From: Prevotella sp. E9-3
GTDB taxonomy: Bacteria > Bacteroidota > Bacteroidia > Bacteroidales > Bacteroidaceae
Direction of reading: 5' to 3'
Assembly (NCBI RefSeq): GCF_022024015.1
Contig: NZ_CP091786.1
Location: 2,232,001 to 2,296,000, forward strand
DNA: 64,000 nt
In this document: positions 59,994 through 64,000 of the stretch, piece after piece
How positions within the stretch are numbered: position 1 is the stretch's first letter
Layout of the letters: each line of letters starts with the position of its first letter
Program-made: the position numbers and the translations under genes
The notes under the pieces: generated by a model
Seen by the model: the letters and a program-made list of their open reading frames with translations, nothing else
Told to the model about the DNA's origin: nothing
Databases searched by the model: none

Positions 59994-60677
59994 TCACCTT
60001 CTAATTAGTTGAAGTAAAGAGTCTGCAGCCATTTGGTAATAACCTTCATCATTGCGCAATTCATCCAAAATACGAAGTGCGGTTTCTTGTTGACTCAGGC
60101 CAAGCAAAGCGTGAGCTTTCAACCATTTCAGTTCATCTTGCTTGTCCTTGACAATCTGCATATCATACTCTTTTCGCTCTGCATCTATCGTAGCGTCTTG
60201 CACAATATCCAAGGAATCATCCTGCACAGCCAAATACTTTTCTTCAATCAGGTTCAAAGCGTCTTCATATTTCTTTTGACCGAGTAATTTTTCAATCTCA
60301 GAATTATCTGTACCAGCACGCAATGTAACATCGTTTATCATTAACGAAGGCGAATACTCACTGGAATTATCAGCCATATAGAGATTCTGAATTACGAAGA
60401 ATCCTGCTATGAAGATAGCTGCTAAACCTGAAATCCAATAGAATATCCGTCGATTTGCAACTTTCTCATTCTTCCACACATAGTCATCTTTCCATTCCTC
60501 CATAGAAGTCAGTTTCTCATTCCTGCTCTTTGCAGCCTGCTGTAAGGTTTCTGTGAACTGTAATTGCTCTTTGAGTTCTGCATCTACGGCTGCATCTAAC
60601 TCAAAACTTTTACGTTCTTCGTCAGACATTCTGTTCAGCAGATAATCGTCTATTCTATCTTGAAATTCTATCTTCAT
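59994..60677 (-). CDS. Membrane-anchored anti-sigma-like protein
   Basis: This 227-residue protein begins 'MKIEFQDRIDDYLLNRMSDEERKSFE', the helix pattern of anti-sigma domains without the zinc motif. One transmembrane segment (IFYWISGLAAIFIAGFFVI, about 78-97) follows, then a periplasmic helical part with LLGQKKYEDALNLIEEKYLA and 'AHALLGLSQQETALRILDEL', TPR-like. The gene lies directly behind the ECF sigma gene and overlaps the CHAT coding region at its stop, so a sigma/anti-sigma pair with a sensor in the periplasm is likely. Binding to the sigma factor is inferred. Confidence 0.75.
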   Translation of the reverse strand: MKIEFQDRIDDYLLNRMSDEERKSFELDAAVDAELKEQLQFTETLQQAAKSRNEKLTSMEEWKDDYVWKNEKVANRRIFYWISGLAAIFIAGFFVIQNLYMADNSSEYSPSLMINDVTLRAGTDNSEIEKLLGQKKYEDALNLIEEKYLAVQDDSLDIVQDATIDAERKEYDMQIVKDKQDELKWLKAHALLGLSQQETALRILDELRNDEGYYQMAADSLLQLIRR

Positions 60678-60748
60678 ATCTTCTATATTTCTTAAGTCCT
60701 TAAACTCTTGAACCTTAAAACTCTCACCCCTAAACTCTCAACTCTAAA

Positions 60749-61396
60749 CTATGTATTTAGGTATTTATGATAAATTTCCTTGGCAGACTTCCTCAAGTTT
60801 TCCATACACTTATATTTCTCTGTTTTCAGTGCATTCTTACTTCTGAATGTTGTCAACTCCGACATAATATTTTCCAGGCTTTTCTCCTCGTAATAGAACA
60901 TGGTGAGAATTTGGTTGCATCGCGTCGACATGTGACTAATACAATCCGAGATAATCTCAAACATAGTGTTATCATCCTCGTCATAAAGCACCTCCTTGTA
61001 TATCTCGGCATCTTTAGCTTTCCGTATTTTTTCTTCATCATCTGAGTCTTGACCAATATGATGATCCCTCCCCCACTCCATGAACTTCAATTTGGCAATG
61101 CTCATAAAATATGTTGTCAATTTGCCATTGAATGGCGCACCATCTTTACCTTTCAGCACCCCATTCTCAACATAAATCTTCCGTTTTTCAATCTTTTCCC
61201 AAAGTGTAACAAATGACTCATGGAAAATCTCCCTCTTATGTTCATCGCCCACGAAGAACACTCCACGGTATTTCTCATCGAAGTATTGCTTACAGTGGTA
61301 GTGCAAGGCCCGCTCCATCACAGGATCTCGCCTATACATTCCTTCCACGTATGCTACATCGGAATAGGTCTTTGCATAAAGTCGTACGTCAGCCAT
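60749..61396 (-). CDS. ECF-type sigma-70 factor
   Basis: This 215-residue protein has region 2 around EIFHESFVTLWEKIEKRKIYVENG and LTTYFMSIAKLKFMEWGRDH (the DNA-melting helix), an acidic linker, and region 4 around 'IISDCISHMSTRCNQILTMFYYEEKSLENIMSEL', with the HTH in TTFRSKNALKTEKYKCMENLRK. Length and order are those of ECF sigma factors of Bacteroidota. Its ATG overlaps the caspase stop (TAATG), giving tight coupling. It probably drives its own operon; the recognised promoter could not be identified. Confidence 0.85.
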   Translation of the reverse strand: MADVRLYAKTYSDVAYVEGMYRRDPVMERALHYHCKQYFDEKYRGVFFVGDEHKREIFHESFVTLWEKIEKRKIYVENGVLKGKDGAPFNGKLTTYFMSIAKLKFMEWGRDHHIGQDSDDEEKIRKAKDAEIYKEVLYDEDDNTMFEIISDCISHMSTRCNQILTMFYYEEKSLENIMSELTTFRSKNALKTEKYKCMENLRKSAKEIYHKYLNT

Positions 61397-62241
61397 TATT
61401 TTAGAAAATCTGAAATATTATACTTGCTTGTATCACCTGTCAACATTGGTGTTTGCGGCAATTGAGACCTGTGCCTATTCATTATTGTTTCAATGGAGGT
61501 AAAATCCACAGTTCCTTTCTTTGCCGATATATAGAGCGCATATGTCAGTTTACCAACTTTTGGACTCTTGATTTCCTGATTCAGTTGATAGTCCTTGCAA
61601 GCACTTAGCGTTATCCACTGTTCAGATGCTTTTACGGTCTTTCCATGTTTCTTAACTGGTATCACAAACTCATCTTTTACCCCTCTAACTGTTTCATCGA
61701 TGTCATCACCTCGTGAGGAATCCCCACTATGACAAGCATCCACTACCACGAGCAATTTGCCGCTATCACCAATCTTGTTTCGGATTGCGGTCAGTAATTT
61801 ATTGATTTCGTCATCAATAAGGTGTTTTTCTCCTTTATCCTCCTTACAATACTTCCTATAGGCGTCATACGGAACCCAAGCTTCATCCCATCCATCTTTT
61901 TCGTCTCCATTAACGTCCGTCACCAATTGTCCATGTCCAGAAAAGTGTATGTATACCACATCGCCAACCGAGCATTGACTAGTAAGTTTCTTGAATGCCG
62001 CAACTATCCCCTTTTTCGTGGCTTTTTGATTAACAAGAGCTTTAACATCTATATAATCAGCATTTTTCAACATCAGTTGAACGTATGGGATATCCTTATC
62101 ACCATTTATCTTAGCCCAGCTTTCATCCTTTTGTATTCCAATACCTATTATAAGTGCTCTTCTTGTCTGTGCTGTTATTGGCACTGACAAGAAAAGCAAT
62201 ATTGCTGTTATTATTAATGCTACATTATAATAGTCATTCAT
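61396..62241 (-). CDS. Secreted caspase-like (peptidase C14) protein
   Basis: This 281-residue protein has a signal peptide (IITAILLFLSVPITAQ). The caspase/metacaspase p20 fold shows RALIIGIGIQ, the catalytic His in VYIHFSGHGQLV (about 100) and Cys in LLVVVDACHSGDSSRG (about 168). The substrate pocket around WITLSACKDYQLNQE follows. The enzyme would be exported to the periplasm, which is unusual for a death-type caspase. It is co-transcribed with an ECF sigma factor, an anti-sigma-like protein and a CHAT peptidase, the second protease of the same clan. Its start is 15 bases behind the interrupted lipoprotein gene. Confidence 0.87.
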   Translation of the reverse strand: MNDYYNVALIITAILLFLSVPITAQTRRALIIGIGIQKDESWAKINGDKDIPYVQLMLKNADYIDVKALVNQKATKKGIVAAFKKLTSQCSVGDVVYIHFSGHGQLVTDVNGDEKDGWDEAWVPYDAYRKYCKEDKGEKHLIDDEINKLLTAIRNKIGDSGKLLVVVDACHSGDSSRGDDIDETVRGVKDEFVIPVKKHGKTVKASEQWITLSACKDYQLNQEIKSPKVGKLTYALYISAKKGTVDFTSIETIMNRHRSQLPQTPMLTGDTSKYNISDFLK

Positions 62242-62256
62242 AATTCGCCAATAATC

Positions 62257-62601
62257 TTAATTATGCCACTTATGATCGGTCTTGTAATGGTCACATTCAC
62301 ATATTCCATCAGCAGAACGGTCATAGGCTGGGCAATCACAGATCTTGCATTCTCCTGTATAGCCAGTCTGTGCGCCTTGAAATGACACATTATAGTCACT
62401 CTCGACATCAGTATTATTCCTATACCTACAATCACAATCGTAATAGGTATAAAATATTAAGAGATCTGTTTTTTTAAAATATCCATCTCCATGACAATAA
62501 GAACAATCCGGATCTCAAGGAAGTCCTGTTCTGTCATCCTGAACTGTACATGATGCGAAAAAGAAAAGCGTTGACACCGCAATTGACAATAGTTTCTTCA
62601 T
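62257..62601 (-). pseudogene. Cys-rich lipoprotein gene interrupted by an in-frame TGA
   Basis: Translation from ATG 62601 gives MKKLLSIAVSTLFFFASC, a clear lipoprotein signal with Cys18, then TVQDDRTGLP and a TGA at 62515-62517 (codon 29). The same frame continues open to 62257 with CSYCHGDGYF, YYDCDCRYR, ECKICDCPAYD and GICECDHYKTDH, a Cys-rich zinc-binding-like domain. The CxxCxGxG-type unit is shared with the lipoprotein gene upstream. The mutation may be recent (CGA or TGG to TGA), a sequence error, or the gene may be translated by readthrough. A different frame in this region (62238-62435) is not believed. Confidence 0.7.
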
Positions 62602-62814
62602 ATTTATTCCCTTAATCCGTGTCGGGCGCAACTTCAGTTTATAAAAAAATTGTTTATGAGATTAGTCTATCTAAAGAAACTTGCCTATGAAAGACTTTAA
62701 CAATTTCCATTCACATTCTTCACAACAATGACTACTGTTAATTTCCTAAAATCAAATAATCAAAGTAAATAATTTATGTTAAATCACATTCTATTCTAGC
62801 ATAAGCCAAGAGTG
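62602..62814. other. Gap between the two lipoprotein genes of the caspase cluster
   Basis: 213 AT-rich bases with no clear TAnnTTTG box. It could hold the promoter recognised by the cluster's own sigma factor. Confidence 0.35.
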
Positions 62815-63354
62815 TTATTGTGCATTCCTCAGTTCCGCTTCCAGTTGGCGTATGCGTTCTTTTTGGTCTGCAATCATCCGTGGGTATTGGGCACGAATCA
62901 CAACACTGGTACAGTTTTCATAATCTTGTTCCATTCCTTCAAGAAGCTCGTATGCCTTATTCAGTTCGTATTCTATCTGATACGCATCACGTCCACTTCC
63001 TCCAGAGTTATAACCATCGGCACTTCCTCCACCGCTCATCATCGCATCAATCTGTGCTTGTGCCTGTCTCACTTGTTGAGCGGTATTCGCATCGCACATG
63101 CCACTGCCATTACATGCGCCACAGGTCTGTTTCGGTGCCATCATGTCACCAGGCATAAAGTCGAAGATTCCCGTTCCGTTACACATCGGACAAGTTACCA
63201 TTTGAGCCTCTTGTTCTTCATAACCAGCGTCTTCCGATTCAGAAGAAGAGTATTCTCCAAAGGAATTGTTCTCATAAGAGCCGCTCTTTGAAGAGTTACC
63301 ACAAGAGATGAGGAATACACTTCCTAACAGAAAAACATAGCTTATAGTTTTCAT
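62815..63354 (-). CDS. Lipoprotein with DnaJ-type zinc-finger repeats
   Basis: About 179 residues from ATG 63354. The signal peptide and lipobox (FLLGSVFLISC) give a lipidated Cys at about 18. A Ser/Glu/Asn-rich linker precedes two CxxCxGxG units (CPMCNGTG and CGACNGSG, about 55-90), the zinc-binding motif of DnaJ that grips unfolded protein. A Gly/Ser stretch follows (MSGGGSADGYNSGGSG), then a C-terminal coiled coil (QIEYELNKAYELLEGMEQDY...RIRQLEAELRNA). It could hold unfolded proteins at the envelope. It lies two bases after the nuclease stop. Confidence 0.75.
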   Translation of the reverse strand: MKTISYVFLLGSVFLISCGNSSKSGSYENNSFGEYSSSESEDAGYEEQEAQMVTCPMCNGTGIFDFMPGDMMAPKQTCGACNGSGMCDANTAQQVRQAQAQIDAMMSGGGSADGYNSGGSGRDAYQIEYELNKAYELLEGMEQDYENCTSVVIRAQYPRMIADQKERIRQLEAELRNAQ

Positions 63355-63356
63355 AT

Positions 63357-64000
63357 TCACCAGTTGTTTATATCATCCATATCATACACTAAACTCTTAA
63401 TAGAATCCTCCAGATTGGGAAAGAACCGATAGCCAGTAACTCTTTCCACCTGCCGTATAGAATTTACATAGAAGTCCTTCTTCCTATTCCCGTCGGTATT
63501 CCTGCAAATGAATCCGATTCCTTTCGGCTTCGAGGAATCTGTGCACAGCACAACCTTAAAGAATGCTTCTGGCACAGGGATTTGATTCAGTCCAATTCTT
63601 TCATGTTGTTGACTTTTCAAGAAGATAGGACCACAAACGATATAGATATTACCGTATTGTTTTGCCCACTTTCGACAAGCCATCTCTATTTCTTTCCAAT
63701 CACCCCTGTTCAGCTTTGGGTGCTGGGGACACATATTTGAAAGCACAAAAGTCTCATCTCTTCCTTCATCATCCCAGTTACAATCACCGCCAGGACACAT
63801 GTGACCTCTGTCATATCCAGATGAAGCATAGTCTTCCAATGTCGAGCGAATCTCTGAAGGTAGTTCTGTATCTTCTCTGTATTCGTTCCACACACCTTCT
63901 TTTCGCTTTATCACGTGCTCTCCCGTAAGCTGCCACATCACCCAATTAGGCTGGCGAGTAAACTTGTTATATGATACAGAGTAACAGTATCTCTCTAACA
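63357..64000 (-). CDS. NUC1-type (DRGH) DNA/RNA non-specific endonuclease, N-terminus outside the window
   Basis: At least 214 residues are visible; the frame stays open to the right edge, so the start is not seen. The catalytic motif is GYDRGHMCPGGDC (His as general base), followed by 'FVLSNMCPQHPKLNRGDWKEIE', where the SNM-Q and N..W residues match the Mg-binding Asn of the beta-beta-alpha-Me nucleases (NUC1/Serratia type). A strand IYIVCGPIF and 'IPVEAFF'-like PVPEAFFKVV follow as expected. These enzymes cut DNA and RNA without sequence preference and are usually secreted or compartmentalised. It heads, in this window, the cluster with caspase-like and CHAT proteases. Confidence 0.85.
   Translation of the reverse strand, partial: LERYCYSVSYNKFTRQPNWVMWQLTGEHVIKRKEGVWNEYREDTELPSEIRSTLEDYASSGYDRGHMCPGGDCNWDDEGRDETFVLSNMCPQHPKLNRGDWKEIEMACRKWAKQYGNIYIVCGPIFLKSQQHERIGLNQIPVPEAFFKVVLCTDSSKPKGIGFICRNTDGNRKKDFYVNSIRQVERVTGYRFFPNLEDSIKSLVYDMDDINNW

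Noticed and set aside
62238..62435. Frame of 65 codons between the caspase gene and the lipoprotein gene
   Set aside because: Another frame carries the regular Cys motifs and connects (through one TGA) to a lipoprotein signal peptide, which is a far better explanation.
62515..62517. Selenocysteine codon in the Cys-rich lipoprotein
   Set aside because: No selenocysteine-insertion hairpin was apparent after the TGA and no selenoprotein genes are nearby; a mutation or error is simpler.

Overview
The window looks like a chromosome segment of a gut or oral Bacteroidota species, most likely Prevotella or a close relative. The evidence is recurrent TAnnTTTG -7 promoter boxes, near absence of Shine-Dalgarno sites, Bacteroidota-type lipoproteins, and the kind of core genes present (membrane pyrophosphatase, Fur, purA, hisS, rlmN, pdxA, a sigma-54 activator next to LptE, secG). 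No rRNA, CRISPR array, integrase or complete insertion sequence was found.

Layout. 1-21.1 kb is housekeeping: the start of a GH43 glycosidase, a Cu/Zn-type permease with a C-terminal metal-binding domain, hppA, an ATP-grasp-like protein, Fur-purA, hisS-epsC, a lipoprotein, an AmpG-like transporter, a very large GT2/HIT-like/SpoIID fusion, rlmN-pdxA, a sigma-54 activator fused in frame to the LptE lipoprotein, secG and tRNA-His. 21.2-41.4 kb is an accessory island of uneven base composition. It starts with an Xre-type regulator and three coupled genes that match SspB (DUF4007), SspC (ATPase) and SspD (PAPS reductase-like sulfurtransferase) of single-strand DNA phosphorothioation. These are followed without a break by a putative effector block: an unrecognised protein, an ATPase, a PIN-like nuclease split by a frameshift at A8, a PLD-SF2 helicase, a small protein, a Rad50/DndD-like ATPase with a zinc hook and an unrecognised partner. 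An AraC remnant, a DUF2971 protein, a PD-(D/E)XK-like protein and an AlbA_2 protein follow, and then a non-coding tract full of TTAGACGA words.

41.4-55.4 kb returns to metabolic and stress genes: Hsp20; a YjbR/acyltransferase-like/esterase run; an HxlR-type regulator divergent from a cupin-flavoprotein-Zn macrodomain-SirTM sirtuin operon; GNAT and thioredoxin-like genes; CMD-cupin and amidohydrolase-ABM enzymes; a DEDDh exonuclease; and an RSH (p)ppGpp protein with an apparently damaged synthetase domain.

57.0-64.0 kb is a minus-strand, tightly packed cluster: a DRGH (NUC1-type) nuclease, two Cys-rich lipoproteins (one broken by an in-frame TGA), a secreted caspase-like peptidase, an ECF sigma factor, a membrane-anchored anti-sigma-like protein and a secreted TPR-CHAT peptidase, closed by a strong intrinsic terminator. 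It may be an envelope-located protease/nuclease system under its own sigma factor. The two most interesting regions are this cluster and the Ssp-type island.
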